A program made the position numbers and the translations under genes. This document shows, piece by piece, positions 1 through 12,004 of a stretch of 64,000 bases of DNA. The DNA is from Solanum dulcamara (lineage: Eukaryota > Streptophyta > Magnoliopsida > Solanales > Solanaceae). Positions within the stretch are counted from its first letter, which is position 1. The number at the start of each line of letters is the position of its first letter. The stretch lies in contig NC_077244.1 of the NCBI RefSeq assembly GCF_947179165.1, positions 10,604,449 through 10,668,448 on the forward strand, in the 5' to 3' direction. The notes beneath the pieces are model-generated. The model did no database searches. It saw nothing but the letters and a program-made list of their open reading frames with translations, and was not told where the DNA came from.

Positions 1-1079
1 TTCACCAACTTCAAACCAACCAATTAGTGATCTACATCTCCTCCCATATAGAGCTTCATAAGAACCCATCTGAATTCTCGAATAGAAGCTATTATTGTAC
101 ACAAATTCAATAAGAGGTAAAAGATCATCCTAATTACCTTTGAAGTTGATGACATAGTCTCTCAACACATCCTCCAAAGTTTGAATTGTATGTTCTTCCT
201 GGCCATCCGTCTGCGGATAGAAAGCAGTACTAAGGTTCAGTCTTGAACCTAAACCTTTCTGGAATGACTTCCAAAAATAGGTAGAAAACTGAGCTCCCTT
301 ATCTGAGATGATAGACAAAGAAACTATATGCAGTCTAATAATCTCTCAAATATACAGTTTGACATAATTCTCTATATTGTCTATAGTCTTAACTGGTAAG
401 AAATGGGCTTATTTATTCATCTTATCCACAATCACCCAAATAGAGTCATACTATCTACGGGGCCGTGGTTGACCTGTAATGAAGTCTATATTTATCATCT
501 CCCATTTCCTTTCTAGAATCTCAATATTCTAAGCTACTTGATAAGGAATTTGATGCTCAACTTTTGATCTTTGGTAGTTCAGGCACTTGGACACAAACTC
601 TGTTATATCCCTCTTCATTCAACTCCACTAGTATACTTCTCTCAAGTTGTGGTACATCTTTTTCAAACCTGTATGGATGGAATACCTGGAGTTATGGTCT
701 TCTGCCATGATTTTCTCTCAAATGCCATCAACACTTAGAATACATAATCTCTCTTGATACCGCAACACTCCATCTCCCCATTTGGAAAAAACCATTACCT
801 TTTGCTTGTCAACATCATCTTTTAGTTCGAGGAGAATGGGATATTGATCTTGCTTTTCTTTCACCTTTGGTACTATAGATGAGTTAGACCGATTCTGAAT
901 AATGGTACTACCATCAGTAGAGTCAATAAGTTAAACTCCTAAATATGTAAGCTAATGCACTTTTTTAGCCAAATCTTTCTTTATCTCTTCTACTTGTGCA
1001 ATGCTCCCTATAGATAACCTGCTAAGCATCGACAACATCATTAGATTTAACTAGTGGTAGGTAATGTTCATGTCATAAT
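1..1079 (-). pseudogene. Element A integrase remnant
   Basis: This is the integrase part of element A, cut by the window edge. Near 600-720 a decayed HHCC zinc region is readable, including the residues YWWSGIKRD and a CLNYQ cysteine pair. The core follows, with FLPVKT near 400 and the second catalytic aspartate in ISDKGAQFS near 305. The catalytic glutamate region reads QTDGQEEHTIQTLED near 190. Several in-frame stops and one frameshift separate these blocks. The protein would insert cDNA into the host genome. This copy cannot make an intact enzyme. The linker at about 720-1079 is readable but interrupted. Confidence 0.85.
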
Positions 1080-1500
1080 CTTTGAGCAACTCAAGCCATG
1101 TCCTCTGTCTTAGGTTTATCTCTTTCTAGGTAAACACATATTGTAGGCTCTTATGATCTGTGAACACATCAACATGCACTCCATAAAGATAATGACACCA
1201 AATTTTGAGAGTAAAAACTATGGCTGCCAACTCAAGGTCGTGAGTCAGGTAGTTTCTCTCATGAATATTAAGTTGTATAGAGGAATACGAAATAACCTTG
1301 CCCTTATGAATCAACATACAACCCAACCCAACTCTAGATGCGTTGCAGTAGATAACAAAACCATTTGTCCCCTTTGATAGGGATAGCACTGGAGCAGTAG
1401 TCAATCTCGTTTTCATCTCTTGAAAACTCTGCTCGCAAGCATATGACCAATAAAACTTAGCCTTATTTTGAGTTAGCTTAGTCAATAGTGAAGATATGGA
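1080..1500 (-). pseudogene. Element A RNase H remnant
   Basis: A run of 119 residues matches the gypsy RNase H domain, which removes RNA from the RNA-DNA hybrid during reverse transcription. Readable blocks are a YCNAS motif where the family has YCDAS (the first catalytic aspartate is therefore replaced by asparagine), then ISYSSIQL, then the [11 protein letters not shown] block with its catalytic glutamate, and [10 protein letters not shown] with the last aspartate. It lies directly downstream of the RT remnant on the same strand. The D-to-N change by itself would be expected to cripple the activity. Confidence 0.88.
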
Positions 1501-1527
1501 TAAGAAACCTTCAACTAATCAGTGGCA

Positions 1528-2249
1528 TTAGCCAGCCAAACCAAAAAAGCTTCTTATGTCAGTCGTGGATATGGGCCTCGGCCAGTTCTTAAATGTTTTA
1601 ATCTTTTGCGAATCAACTTGTATACCCTCTTCGGATACAACATGACCTAGGAATGCCACAGAAACAAGACAAAATTCAAACTTTGAGAACTTAGCGTATA
1701 ACTCCATATCCTTGAGAGTCTGTAGAATAATTTTGAGGTTATTGACATGCTCTTCCTCACTCCTCGAATAGATCAATATATCATCTATAAATGCAATCAC
1801 AAACATGTCTAAATACTATTTGAATACTCTGTTCATCAAGTCCATAAATGTTGCAGGAGCATTCATCAAACCAAAGGACATAACAAGAAACTCAAAGTGA
1901 CCATATCGGGTTCGAAAAGTAGTCTTTGGTATATATGTCAGAGTATCTAACTTTCAACTAGTGGTAGCCTGACTTAAGGTCTATCTTTGAGAAACAAGTG
2001 GCATCATAAAGCTGGTCAAACAATCATCTATCCTAGGAAGAGGATACTTGTTCTTTATGGTGACCTTGTTCAGTTGATGATAATCAATGCATATTCTCAA
2101 TGACTCATCTTTCTTTCACAAAAATAGGACAGAAGCACCCTAAGGTAAGATACTCGAGCCAATAAATCCCTTATCCAGGAGATTTTCATCTGCTCTTTCA
2201 ACTTTTTCTATTCAGTAGGAGCCATCTTATATGGAAGAATAGAGAGAGG
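1528..2249 (-). pseudogene. Element A reverse transcriptase remnant
   Basis: The polymerase part of element A. The C-terminal 92 residues are open and contain the catalytic FIDDILIYS box near 1780, then FLGHVVSEEG and the palm-connection block DIRSFFGLAG. The N-terminal part (about 1807-2249) is broken by several stops and frame changes, but YALIINNL-like and KMAPTE fragments place it. The two catalytic aspartates of the DD box are retained. It is a decayed copy of an enzyme that copies element RNA into DNA. Confidence 0.88.
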
Positions 2250-2879
2250 TTGTGTATCAGGAAGAGCATCAATCCCAAAGTTAATCTCTCTATCTGGAGG
2301 GACTCTGGGAAGATCCTCAAGAAACACTTCCGAAAGATCATTTACAATCAGAACTGACTCAATAGTAGGGGACTCAACACTATCATCTTTGACTCTAACG
2401 ATATGATAAATACATCCTTTAGAGATCAACGTTTTGTCCCTAAGGAAATAGATAAACTTACCTTTATACATAACAAGGCTACCCTTCCATTTTAAGACAG
2501 GCTCATTCAGGCAACTAAACTTAACAATTCGAGTTCTACAATCAATAAAGGCATAACAAGCATATACCCAGTCCATGCGAAGAATCACATCAAAATCACC
2601 CATGTGCAACTCAACTAAGTCATCTATTGGATCCTTGTGATAGATGGACACATCATAATCTCTGTAGACCCTCTTATCTAAGATAGACTCACCAACAGGA
2701 GTAGATACACTAAAAGGATCAAGAAGACACCCATAAATTTATAAAATCTACTAGCCACATAAGGAGATACAAAGGATAATATGTCACCCAGATCCATTAA
2801 AACATAATAATCAAGAGTAAAGACTCAAATCATACCCGTCACAATATCTAGGGAGTTCTCCTGATCTTGGTGACTACTC
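2250..2879 (-). pseudogene. Element A aspartic protease and linker to RT
   Basis: The protease that would cut the Gag-Pol polyprotein. The active-site region near 2790 reads LMDLGDILSFVSPYVA, where related elements have a D-P/S-G triad followed by LSFVTPYVA, so the motif is recognisable but altered. A frameshift follows. The segment then reads STPVGES and an open frame of 147 residues (2208-2651) with the family block GDFDVILRMDW, ending in the proline-rich linker before RT. The linker is typical of plant chromoviruses. Confidence 0.82.
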
Positions 2880-4053
2880 ATGACATATATACGGTTTGAA
2901 CCTCTGTCCGTACCTAATATAGTACCTCTTTGATTACCTCTAGCCGGTAGTGCCGTGGTAGAAGACTGGGCTCTATTTCCCCAGGTTAGATACTCTCTCT
3001 GAAAATATACCACTTGGACACATTTGTAACATCCATTCTTTCCCTCCCTACACTCTTCTAGATGGATCTTACCACACTTGTTACAAGGCGGCTTACCCTT
3101 GAACCATGAGCCATGCTAGCCTAGGATTGACAATCCTGGGCTCTGGAATTTTGGTGACTCTATACATATTGATCATACTTATTATATGGTGCATGTGCAC
3201 TTGCCGCTGATGTAGCATAGTTGGAAGACCTTTTCTAAAAGAAGGACTTGTGGCCCTTACTCTGTCTTTGCTCATTCTTATGCCCAGCTGATTTTGCCTT
3301 CTTTCTCAAATGCTCTTCCTTGTATTTCCTCTTATCATCCTCTACCTGCTGAGCATACACAATTAATCTTAAAATAATAATGTAAGAAATTAGCAGTGAT
3401 GCTTTGCACTCATTGTTCATATGTTTTCCCAATTCGAAGACAAACTTCCATATTTTAGACCGCATATCTAGGACCATCTCTGGAGCATATCTAGACAGTT
3501 AGATGAACTTCAAACTATGTTACCTCAATATCAGACCCTATTTCTTCGAATTCACTAACTCTTCCACTTTCGCCTCCTTTAATTCTCTGGGAAAGAAGTG
3601 ATCAAGAAAGGCTCCATCAAACTTATCCCTAATAGCAGGATCAGCATCCTTACCTCGACCTTGTTCCTACTGGTTATACCATACATTCGCCATATTCTTG
3701 AGCTAATAAGACACCAACTAAACCCCCTCAACCTTAGAACCTGTGAAGACTGGTGGGTTTATCCTCAAGAAGTCTCAGATCCTTACCGAAGCTGATGATT
3801 CTTAAGAGCTCAAGTTGGGAGCTGGTGAATCTTGGTTACCCCTCTGTCCCGCTATTAGTTGGATGAGCATAGTGATGGAACCTCTGAACTTAGCTTCTGA
3901 AGTAGGAGCTGACTGAATAGTAGGTACTTAGTTTGCCTCAGTAGACCTTGCACGTTGGCCCCTAGTCCTCACACCAAAAAGTGGGAGCATCTCAGATTCT
4001 GGAACCTCGGTATTGGCAGTGTTCCTCTGGATAGTGGTGCGTTTAGGAGGCAT
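2880..4053 (-). pseudogene. Element A gag remnant with CCHC zinc knuckle
   Basis: Gag packages the element RNA. The start is placed at the ATG whose complement lies at 4051-4053, because it opens a frame MPPKRTTIQRN, a beginning usual for this lineage, and follows the leader by about 200 bases. The central gag domain (3480-3900) is broken by stops and frameshifts. The C-terminal part has a lysine-rich stretch (near 3270-3350) and a double-cysteine knuckle at 3020-3085 starting CNKCGKIHLEEC and ending CYKC. The frame then passes into protease. It is non-functional. Confidence 0.85.
3020..3085 (-). other. Gag nucleocapsid zinc knuckle (element A)
   Basis: There are four cysteines plus a histidine in the order C-x2-C-x3-H-x3-C, then C-x2-C seven residues later. 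It is intact at the residue level although the frame around it is broken. Confidence 0.75.
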
Positions 4054-4249
4054 TATCTGCAAACATGTAACGCATGAAGTAGGATGGAACTTTTTGAGTT
4101 AAACTCTTTCGCATGAACTCAGAATATAAAGAAGTGAAATAATTCCTAATATCCTATAGTCTCCTAATTATAAGTGTGGTGCATGACACACCCATAAGAA
4201 AGACTGCTATACATGGCTTCATAGACACCCTAGGACTCTTGAGCTTTGT

Positions 4250-4261
4250 GCTCTGATGCCA
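4250..4261 (-). other. Primer-binding site of element A (initiator tRNA-Met type)
   Basis: The complement reads TGGCATCAGAGC, one base away from TGGTATCAGAGC, the complement of the 3' end of plant initiator tRNA-Met. It lies just inside the left edge of the 5' LTR, as expected for the site that primes minus-strand DNA. Confidence 0.85.
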
Positions 4262-4265
4262 AGTT

Positions 4266-6444
4266 TCTTACGCCTCGAGATGGTACCCTAGACTTAGCGG
4301 GCACTCAAAGACCATTATGGGTCCTCAAGTGAACCACTTAGTCCAATCACACGTTCACTCAACCATATTTTATCAGCGGAAGACTCAACTCATTAATAAT
4401 ACTACTCATAAATAAGACCAAAGGCCAAAAATCTTTCTAATCAAATCTGATCAACAAACTAGTATGGATGAAATTAGTAAAAAACAAAATCAATTGACAA
4501 TATCTATAATTTCATCTATGAAGCCTCTATCAATAGTCTAGCTGGTGCCAATGGCAGGTTAATGTTTAGCTCAAATCAAATAATAAAAAGCTAACTTAAA
4601 AGCTAGAAAGAAGAATATGGTATCCTCCGAAAGCAGGAAGGACTCACCAAATAGCTTAATGCGAATATATTCTCAACGATGTGCCTGTTGATGATCTCTA
4701 GTAACTATCTCTGCATCATGAAATGATGCAGGCCCAAATGGACATCAGTAAGTGTAATGTACGAATATGTAATATAGTAGAATGAAACATGCATCAAAGG
4801 TAGAATCAAATCAACTCAGAGATCTTAACTCGGAAAGGTGAACAACTAAATCAAGATATGCTAAGTCTAAACAAGAATAAGATTTAGACGAAGACTAAAT
4901 CATACAAAATCCAATCCAATCGATTCCAATCCAAATCAAAGTACTAATACCTATATGGGAGTTTCTCTTATCCGACAACCATCGCTTATGAGCTAGTGAT
5001 AGAAAAAAAAGGCAAAGTTGTTGCCACATCTGTACAATACGTTGTTGGGGTAAGAAAAAATTAACCAATTATGGATTCAAAATGAATTAAGTCGTATCAT
5101 GTCAGGAATATAATTTAGGAAAAATCTGACTTAGCAATTCAGTCCTCTCCTAAGGTTATCGACGTAGTTATTGGGTTCGAGTTATTACTTTATCTTACCT
5201 AATTCGATACTCGATACTCCTCCCAAGACTCAAAGCTTATAAGACAATCAATCCAAATCAAACCAAATTAATAAGTCTGTTTTAGATTCTTTTCAACTCA
5301 TTTGTTCTATCAAATCCATCCTTTCAACTAATTAATTTCCCAATTATTTATTTTAAAAGAAGTTTTAAAACTATCAGTTCATCAAAACTATCATCATGCT
5401 CATATCCCAATCACAATCATACATTCAAAAATTCAAGGCTCTAGGCTCAATATTTAAATATATACAATTTAATATGAATCAACAAACTATTAGGGTTTAT
5501 GAAACAAGTAGTTCAAATCATATGTTCAAGTAATTTATTCATAGAAACGTATGAATTTATTAATAATCATTAAAACGTGTACATTTTAGAAAAAAAATTC
5601 TCAAGAACACATTAATAGGGACTCGATCCTTTCATAATCAACCTATAACAATCATAGGCACATGAAGGAAAAAAAATTCATGTTTTAGTTCAACCTTACA
5701 TACCTGGAATCGATAAATAATCGATAATTCGAAGACCTCGCTTGAAGAACTTGAACCCTAACCTTTTTCTTCTTCTCAAAACCTCGCTCTCAAATAATCT
5801 AAGTGTTAATAAGAGTGTTATGTATTTAAGATATTGATAAGGGGATCAAATAGTCTCAAAACGTCAAGGTTTTTGTTTGGGAAGGTGGGAAAAAACAAAT
5901 ATACCCTTTATTAAAACCTAAAATTGGTCGTCTTTGAGTTGTCATTATGACTCGTAGAAACTTTGATGGGTTATCAATTCCATTCATACAACTGGGTTGG
6001 AAAAGATTATGGTCTATGACTTAAGTCTACGAGTCGTAAACCACTCAATAAGTTGTAGACTCGACTTGTCCTACAGGTCTTTGAATACAAGAGAAAAGTA
6101 AGTCTCTGAACTTTTTAGATGAGTCTTTATTACAAATCATATACTCTTTGATGATTTCTTAAATATATTTGTAGAAGTGACATTGATGTTCTGGAATTTT
6201 GGTTAAGTTTCAAGTGTTTTATGAGTCATTTCTATAACTCGTAGAATAGTCTATAAATCATAGAGGTCGATTGTAGGAAGGGTTCAAATTTACCAAGTAT
6301 TGGGGAGGTCTACGAGTCATCCCTACAACTCATTGAACAATCTACAAATCCTAGACACTTATGGTCCTCAGGATCAATTCTTTCCCTCAATTTTTCTCAT
6401 AGTCATCGAGCCTAGTTTAAGTTAGGAAAGCATAGGGTGTTACA
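4266..6444 (-). repeat. 5' LTR of element A
   Basis: About 2.2 kb, bounded on the right by the complement of TGTAACACCCTATG and on the left by a decayed CTCGAGGCGTAAGA end that adjoins the primer-binding site. The same family occurs at 51327-53866, 55437-57415 and 59240-61772. No coding sequence is seen in it. The inner part (4300-4760) is well matched to the LTRs of element E; the middle (5000-5700) is very AT-rich. Confidence 0.88.
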
Positions 6445-6619
6445 CATAAGAAAAAGGGCATGGTGTCTAGTAGAGTCTTGTAGATCGGTACGTAGACGTT
6501 CGTACTTATCTTTAAGAGGCTACAAGATACTTATTAGGAGAAATTCCTTCATTTGATTCCTTTTATGCGAATTATTCATATCAAGTGTTGTATACCTCTA
6601 ATTTATTCCTTCTATACAG

Positions 6620-8060
6620 ATGGTGAGGACTAGAGCTAGAGTTACCAAGAATGAGGCTACACCTACTACCCAAGCCTCAATTTGCAAGAGAGGATGATGA
6701 CGTGATGGATTAGGGGTCGAGGGTTAGATAGAGGAGAAATACCTATTTATGGATGATCTAGAGATCCATCTCCTGAGACCATGTATGAGCACAATGAGGA
6801 TTATAAGCAGCAGGAAAATGAGAAGAGGCTAGCCCAGCCTCTTGTGGTTTCTGATAGTGCTTTGATGCTTCAGGAGTTACTAGTTAGACTATTAGCTATA
6901 TTGGATGGTGATCCTATTCTTGGTGTTCTTCCTGGTACTTCAGGCTCTACTGTCTCAGTTGAGGCTATACCGCCAGTTCAGGGGCCTAGTATTGGATTTT
7001 AGACTCTGGGTTCTTCTTCCATGCATTTTATCATACCTTTGAGATTTGTAGCTTCACTAATTTCTACTAGTTCTTCCATGTTAGTAGATGAGCAAAAGAG
7101 ATTTAAGAGGTTTGTTCGATTGGTACTTCCTAGATTTAATGGTATGACCAAAGAGAAGGCCTATGACTTTTTGACTAAGTGTTGGGACAGTTTGTTCAAC
7201 TTGGGTATTTTAGAGGCATATGGAGTAGCTTACACTTTATATCAATTTACAAGAGTGGCCAAGGAGTGGTGGAGGTTGATTTTTGCTCGTAGGCCTACTA
7301 GTTCCCCTATGATGAGTTGGGAGCAGTTCACAGAGGTGTTTCTTGAGAGGTTTGTGTCTTATAACCTCCATGATCAGTGAAGGGATGAGTTTAATAGATT
7401 ACAACAGAACTCTCTATCTGTATTTGAGTATGAGGCTCGCTTCCATGAGTTGTCTCGTGATGCTATGTTCTGTATTCCTACTAATTTTGAGGAGATTTGC
7501 AAGCTGGTAAAGGGATTCGCTGGTTTTATTCAGGATTCTACAATATCTCTTGTTCTATCTAGAGGTACCTTTCAGAGTATTATTGACCATGCTAAGATAA
7601 TAAAGAGTATCAAATATGCTAGCCAGGGCAGGGGCTAAGAGGTTCCATTGATAGGGTCAGTTTAGAGGTCATTCCTCCAGAAAAAGGGAGTACTCATGTT
7701 CGAGCACCCATCATTATCAGGACAGACCAGTCCAGATAGCTATTCAGGGCAGAGATGGTCCAGGTAGACCTAGATTAGGTCAGATGGGTTATAGTGGTTC
7801 TTTGAACTTCGGAGGGCGTGTTGATACAATTGTTTATCCTCCATGGGGTTCAGGTCCTCAAGATTGTTTTGTGTGTGATAAGTTTGGGCATATAGCCCAG
7901 GATTGCCCTGGGACACTAGTTGTTTATTCTACACCTACTCCAGCTATTCAAGGTGCTTCGCAGAGTACTAGAGGTGGCACCAAAGGTGCCAAGGGTAAAG
8001 CTAGAGGTGGAGCTCATAGTGATTCACAGGCTAGAGGTGACCGTCAGTATGCTATGTTAT
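6620..8060 (+). pseudogene. Element B gag remnant with CCHC knuckle
   Basis: The ATG at 6620 opens MVRTRARVTKNEAT, which matches the start of gag in element K (MVRTRAQITRVEAA), so the start is supported by a second copy. Stops appear within the first 30 codons. Open blocks of 73, 119 and 62 residues cover the retrotransposon gag domain, including FVRLVLPRFNG and EWWRLIFARR. The zinc knuckle at 7865-7909 reads CFVCDKFGHIAQDC, a canonical C-x2-C-x4-H-x4-C. Downstream is a glycine- and serine-rich tail (near 7960-8040). Several frame breaks leave it non-functional. Confidence 0.87.
7865..7909 (+). other. Gag CCHC zinc knuckle (element B)
   Basis: CFVCDKFGHIAQDC is an intact CCHC nucleic-acid-binding knuckle. 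K carries the same motif, broken by a stop, at about 43430-43475. Confidence 0.85.
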
Positions 8061-8590
8061 ACCGAGTATATCTATGGCTGAGGCCCCTAATGCAGTTATT
8101 ACTAGTATTGTTCTGGTTTGTCACCATTATGCTTTAGTATTCTTTGATTCAAGATTTACATATACTTATGTATCAACTTACTTTGATGTGGGTACTATTT
8201 CTACCCCCAATACATGAGTTATTAGTGGTGGATCAAGTATACCAAGGGTGCATGGTGATATTTTTAGGTACAGAGATCCATGCGGATTTGATTTTATTAG
8301 ACATGCTTGATTTGGATGTGATATTGGGTATGGACTAGTTATCTCCCAATCATGCTATTTTAGATTGTTATCCAAAGACTATGACCTTAGCGTATCCTAG
8401 TTTGCCTAGCTTTTTGTGGAAGGGTAGTCTGAGTCCTAAGGGGTTGATATCTTATATCATTGCTCGTTGTATGTTGGATAAAGTTTTCTTGTCTTTTTTG
8501 TCTCATGTACGTGATCTTATTAAGGAGTCATCTCCTTTAGAGACCATGAAGGCGGTAAGGGAGTTTATGGAAGTATTTTCTACAACTTGT
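8061..8590 (+). pseudogene. Element B aspartic protease and linker
   Basis: The protease block begins VLVCHHYALVFFDSRFTY. The active-site aspartate lies at 8146-8148, but the glycine of the D-S-G triad is replaced by arginine, consistent with one G-to-A change. A frame change follows. The block ELLVVDQVYQ then leads to LDLDVILGMD, stopped by TAG (8336-8338) where the family has tryptophan. The linker ends with REFMEVFSTT. The orthologous stretch in K (34712-35705, minus) is better preserved. Confidence 0.84.
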
Positions 8591-9344
8591 CGGGCGTGCC
8601 TCTCGATTTTGATATCAATTTTGTGAATTATTTGGAGCCAAGCACCAAGCCCATCTCTATTTCTCTATGTTGGATAGCTCCAACAAAGTTGAAGGAGTTG
8701 AAAGAACACTTAGAAGATTTGTTGAAGAAGGAGTTTATTCGACCTAGTGTATCACCATGGGGTGCACCGGTCTTATTTGGGAAGAAGAAGTATGGTACTA
8801 TAAAGATATGTAGTTACTATCGATAGTTGAAGGTTCATCACTGTTCTCTAAGATTGACTTGAAATAGGGTTACCATCTGTTAAAATTTTCGGAATCTGAT
8901 ATCCCGAAGACTGCATTCAAGACTCATTATGGGCATTATGAGTTTGTGGTTTTGTCCTTTCGGTTGACTATTGCCCCGACTACTTTTATGGAGTTAATGA
9001 ATCGGGTATTTCCGACATATTTGGATATTTATGGTTGTGTTTATTAATGATATCTTGGTTTTTTCCAAGAATGAGGCTGATCATGTTAGTCACTTGAAGA
9101 CCGTACTTCAGAGAATGAGTGAGGAGAAGTTGTATATAAAATTTTCCAAATGTTAGTTTTGGCTCGATTTCATGGAATTCATGGGTCATGTGGTGACCAA
9201 GGATGGTATTATGGTCTATCCTTCCAAGGTTGCAGTGGTTCCTGATTGGGTTAGGCCTACTTCCATTACTGAGATTCAGAGTTTTTTTGGGTTGGAAAGC
9301 TATTATCGTCGGTTTTTCAAGATTTCTCTTCTATTGCTTCCCTA
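8587..9344 (+). pseudogene. Element B reverse transcriptase remnant
   Basis: The RT N-terminus is open for 79 residues and has APTKLKELKEHLEDLLKKEF followed by [13 protein letters not shown], the fingers region of gypsy RT. It stops at 8824 (TAG), where the family has CAG in YRQLNKVT. About 50 codons appear to be missing after that, because the sequence jumps to FSKIDLK. The palm (FINDILVFS near 9045) shows an altered first aspartate of the DD box and a frameshift. The final block is [16 protein letters not shown]. It is dead. Confidence 0.86.
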
Positions 9345-9790
9345 TTGAATAGGCTAACTCAAAAGATTGTTCTATTTCAGTGGACTGATGAGTGTGAGGT
9401 GATCTTTCAAATGCTCAAGGAGTTATTGAGTTCAGCACCTATTCTAGCATTACCCGAGGATGGTGTGGTCTTAATTGTATTTTGTGATACTTTAGTAGTT
9501 GGTTTGGGTTTTGTATTGATGCAAAAAAGTATATTTATAGCTTATGCTTCTCAACAGTTGAAGATACATAAGAAGAACTACCCTACCCACGATATAGAGT
9601 TGGCGGCAGTGGTGTTTGTTCTGAAGTATGGGGGCATTATCGCTATGGTGTGTATTGTGAGGTCTTTATTGATCACCATAGCCTTAACATGAGCAGCGTA
9701 GGTGGTTGTAGTTATTGAAATACTATGAAATCACCATTCTTTATCAACCGGGCAAAGCTAATGTGGTAGCGGATGCCTTGCATCGCAAAG
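9345..9790 (+). pseudogene. Element B RNase H remnant
   Basis: An open frame of 115 residues begins [13 protein letters not shown] and holds [16 protein letters not shown] with the first catalytic aspartate, [18 protein letters not shown] with the ELAAV glutamate block, then breaks at a frameshift near 9640. The remaining TDHKSL region is out of frame. The next frame opens with YYEITILYQPGKANVVADAL, the end of RNase H, so the domain is nearly complete in content but broken in frame. Confidence 0.87.
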
Positions 9791-11335
9791 CACCTAGCAT
9801 GGGTAGTTTGGCCTTTCTTAAGGTGGATGAGAGGGCCTTGTCTTTGGAGATTCAGTCATTGGTTAGGAAATTGGCCCGACTTCATATTTCTACACATTAT
9901 AGCATTTTGACCTTTGCGGAGGCTAGGTTTACTTTGATGTATCATATTCATGCACACCAGATTGATGATGACAAGTTGAGAACCATTCGAGACAAAGTTT
10001 TGAGAGGTGAAGCCAAATCAGCCTCTCTTGATCATGATGGAGTTTTGAGGATTAATGGTCGCATTTGTGTGCCCAAAGTTGGTGATTGGGTACATATAAT
10101 ATTGGAGGAGGCTCTATTTTCCAAGTATTCTATTCACTCGGGAGCGGCAAAGATGTTTCAAGACTTAAAACAATAATATTGGTGGTGTGGCATGAAGAGA
10201 GACATTATTGATTTTTTGGCTGTGTCTAAATTGCCAACAAGTGAAGTATGAACATCAAAAACTGCAGGGTCCGATGCAAAGGATGCCCCTTCCCAACTAG
10301 AAGTGGGAGCGTATTACCATAGATTATTTTACTGGATTACCCATAGCATTGGGTAATTATGACTCTGTTTGCATTATTGTGGATCGATTGACCAAATCAG
10401 CCTATTTTTTCCAGTGAAGAGTAGATACGATACGAAGCAGTTATATAGGATCTACAATTATGAGATTGTTAGGTTGCACCAGTTGCCTATCTCTATTGTG
10501 TCAAATCGGGGTTCGGTGTTCACCTCTCACTTTTGGGAGGCATTATATCATGGTTTGGGCACTCTGTTAGACATGACTTCAATGTTTCATCCCTAGAATG
10601 ATGGACAGTCCGAGCGGACTATTTAACTGTTGGAGGATATTCTTAGGGCCTTTGTGATTGATTTTGGTGCCCAATGGGACCAACACTTCCCCTTAGCGGA
10701 GTTTGCCTAGCTATCACTCTAGAATTCAAATGCCACCATTTGAGATGTTATATGGTTGTATGTACCGATCTCCCATTGGGTGGTTTGTCAGTTGTTGTGA
10801 ATACATTGGATACTAATTTACTCAGAGATTCTATGGAGTGGTACGCTTGATTCAGAATCGACTATTGTTAGCCTAGAGTCGTCAAAAGATATAAGCTGAC
10901 AGGAGGGTCCATCCCTTAGAGTTCATAGTAATCGACCGTGTATGGCTAAAGATATTGCCCATGAATGATTGATTAGACTCGGGAAGAAGGACAGGCTTGG
11001 CCTGAGGTTTGTTGGCCCATTTGAGATTCTGAGGAAACTGGGTGGGGTGGCTTATGAGTTGGTCTGGCCCCCTAGATTGTCAGCTGTCCATCTAGTGTTT
11101 CATGTGTCCATGCTTCGTAGATATATACCGAACAAGTCCCATATGATTTATTATGATGTTGTAGAGTTGGGTCCAGATTTTACTAATCAGGAGGTACTGG
11201 TAGCCATTCTAGACAGGTATGTTTGTAGTCTCAGGAACAAGGAGATATCTTCGATTTAGGTTTAGTAGTGATATCGACCTATTGAGGAGGCGACCTGGGA
11301 GTTCAAGTCTGACATACAGACCTGTTACCCTCAGC
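9791..11335 (+). pseudogene. Element B integrase remnant with chromo-like C-terminus
   Basis: The linker and HHCC zinc domain (about 10090-10250) have HSGAAKMFQDLKQ followed by a stop and LNCQQVKYEHQ in another frame. The core has the first aspartate block near 10310-10390 and SNRGSVFTSHFWEA where the family has SDRGTQF, so the second catalytic aspartate is changed to asparagine. TAG at 10594 and TAA at 10624 replace glutamine codons. The C-terminal block LRFVGPFEILRKLGGVAYEL (10969-11259) is the GPY/F-type tail, and the frame ends with TWEFKSDIQTCYPQLF. Confidence 0.86.
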
Positions 11336-11401
11336 TTTTTGAGACTCTAGGTACTTTCCTTTATCTTATATTCAAGGACGAACATCATTTTTAGTAGTGT
11401 A
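11336..11401 (+). other. 3' untranslated tail of element B
   Basis: A short stretch between the end of the integrase frame and the LTR. It includes the family phrase TTCAAGGACGAACAT, equivalent to the conserved sequence before the polypurine tract in related elements. The tract itself is decayed. Confidence 0.6.
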
Positions 11402-12004
11402 TGTTATACTGACGTTGAGGCTCATTTTCATAAATTCTTAAGAAACCATTTTCCCCTCTAGTTAGTTTCCCTGAGTGCTAATTGATCTACTTGTGTGTTT
11501 GGTTAGTTTTGGTAAATTCTTAAAAGGTTTTGTATTGTGCAAGTTTTTGAATTTTAAAGGTTTAAGTTGCTCAAAATTGGCTTTTGGCACCAATCGCAGC
11601 TACGCATCTTGGATTGGAATTTTGTCAGTTCCACCAGCTCTGAAATATGGAAATTAGTCTAAGAGTGTCTTCTTTTTCGAATTTAGAGTTTTTTCATAAA
11701 ATTAGGGTCCTAAGTTTGAAAGTTTGGTTTTAAATGAGTTAAGTTTGAGTTTTGTCAACAATTAGAGTTCGGAGACTCAAATTGGATTTATGTTGATTTT
11801 GTTGGGTTTAGTGGGTGATTTTAGGTCTAATAGAGGCTTCCTTATATTTTTCGTAGGTCCCAAGCTCATTTTGGTCTTTTTGAGGTTCGAAGTTAGTTTA
11901 GTTGCAACTTATCGAGTTCTGGGTTAAGGAGACCTAAAAAAAAAAATTCAATGGTTCCATTGAGTTTGGAATGTCGAATTTAGTAGGGGAGCATATATGG
12001 TTTG
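11402..12004 (+). repeat. 3' LTR of element B, first part
   Basis: It starts TGTTATACTGACG and matches, base for base over long runs, the complement of the K LTR right end (48230-48828). It breaks after ATATATGGTTTG, where the solo LTR D1 begins. No gene is seen. Confidence 0.85.
12000..12004 (+). repeat. Target-site duplication GTTTG, left copy (solo LTR D1)
   Basis: GTTTG immediately precedes the TGTCACGAACC edge of D1. The partner is seen as CAAAC at 15397-15401, inverted together with its surroundings. Confidence 0.7.

Larger units (their letters stand above)
1..6444 (-). mobile_element. Element A: Ty3/gypsy LTR retrotransposon, 3' end outside window
   Basis: The minus strand reads, from right to left, a 5' LTR, a primer-binding site, a gag start, protease, reverse transcriptase, RNase H and an integrase core that runs off the left edge. 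The order PR-RT-RH-IN places it in Ty3/gypsy. The C-x2-C zinc knuckle and pol sequence resemble plant chromoviruses of the Del/Tekay kind; that assignment is inference. Its right end directly abuts the leader of element B, so A probably inserted into B near B's primer-binding region. The second flank, and any target duplication, lie outside the window. Confidence 0.9.
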
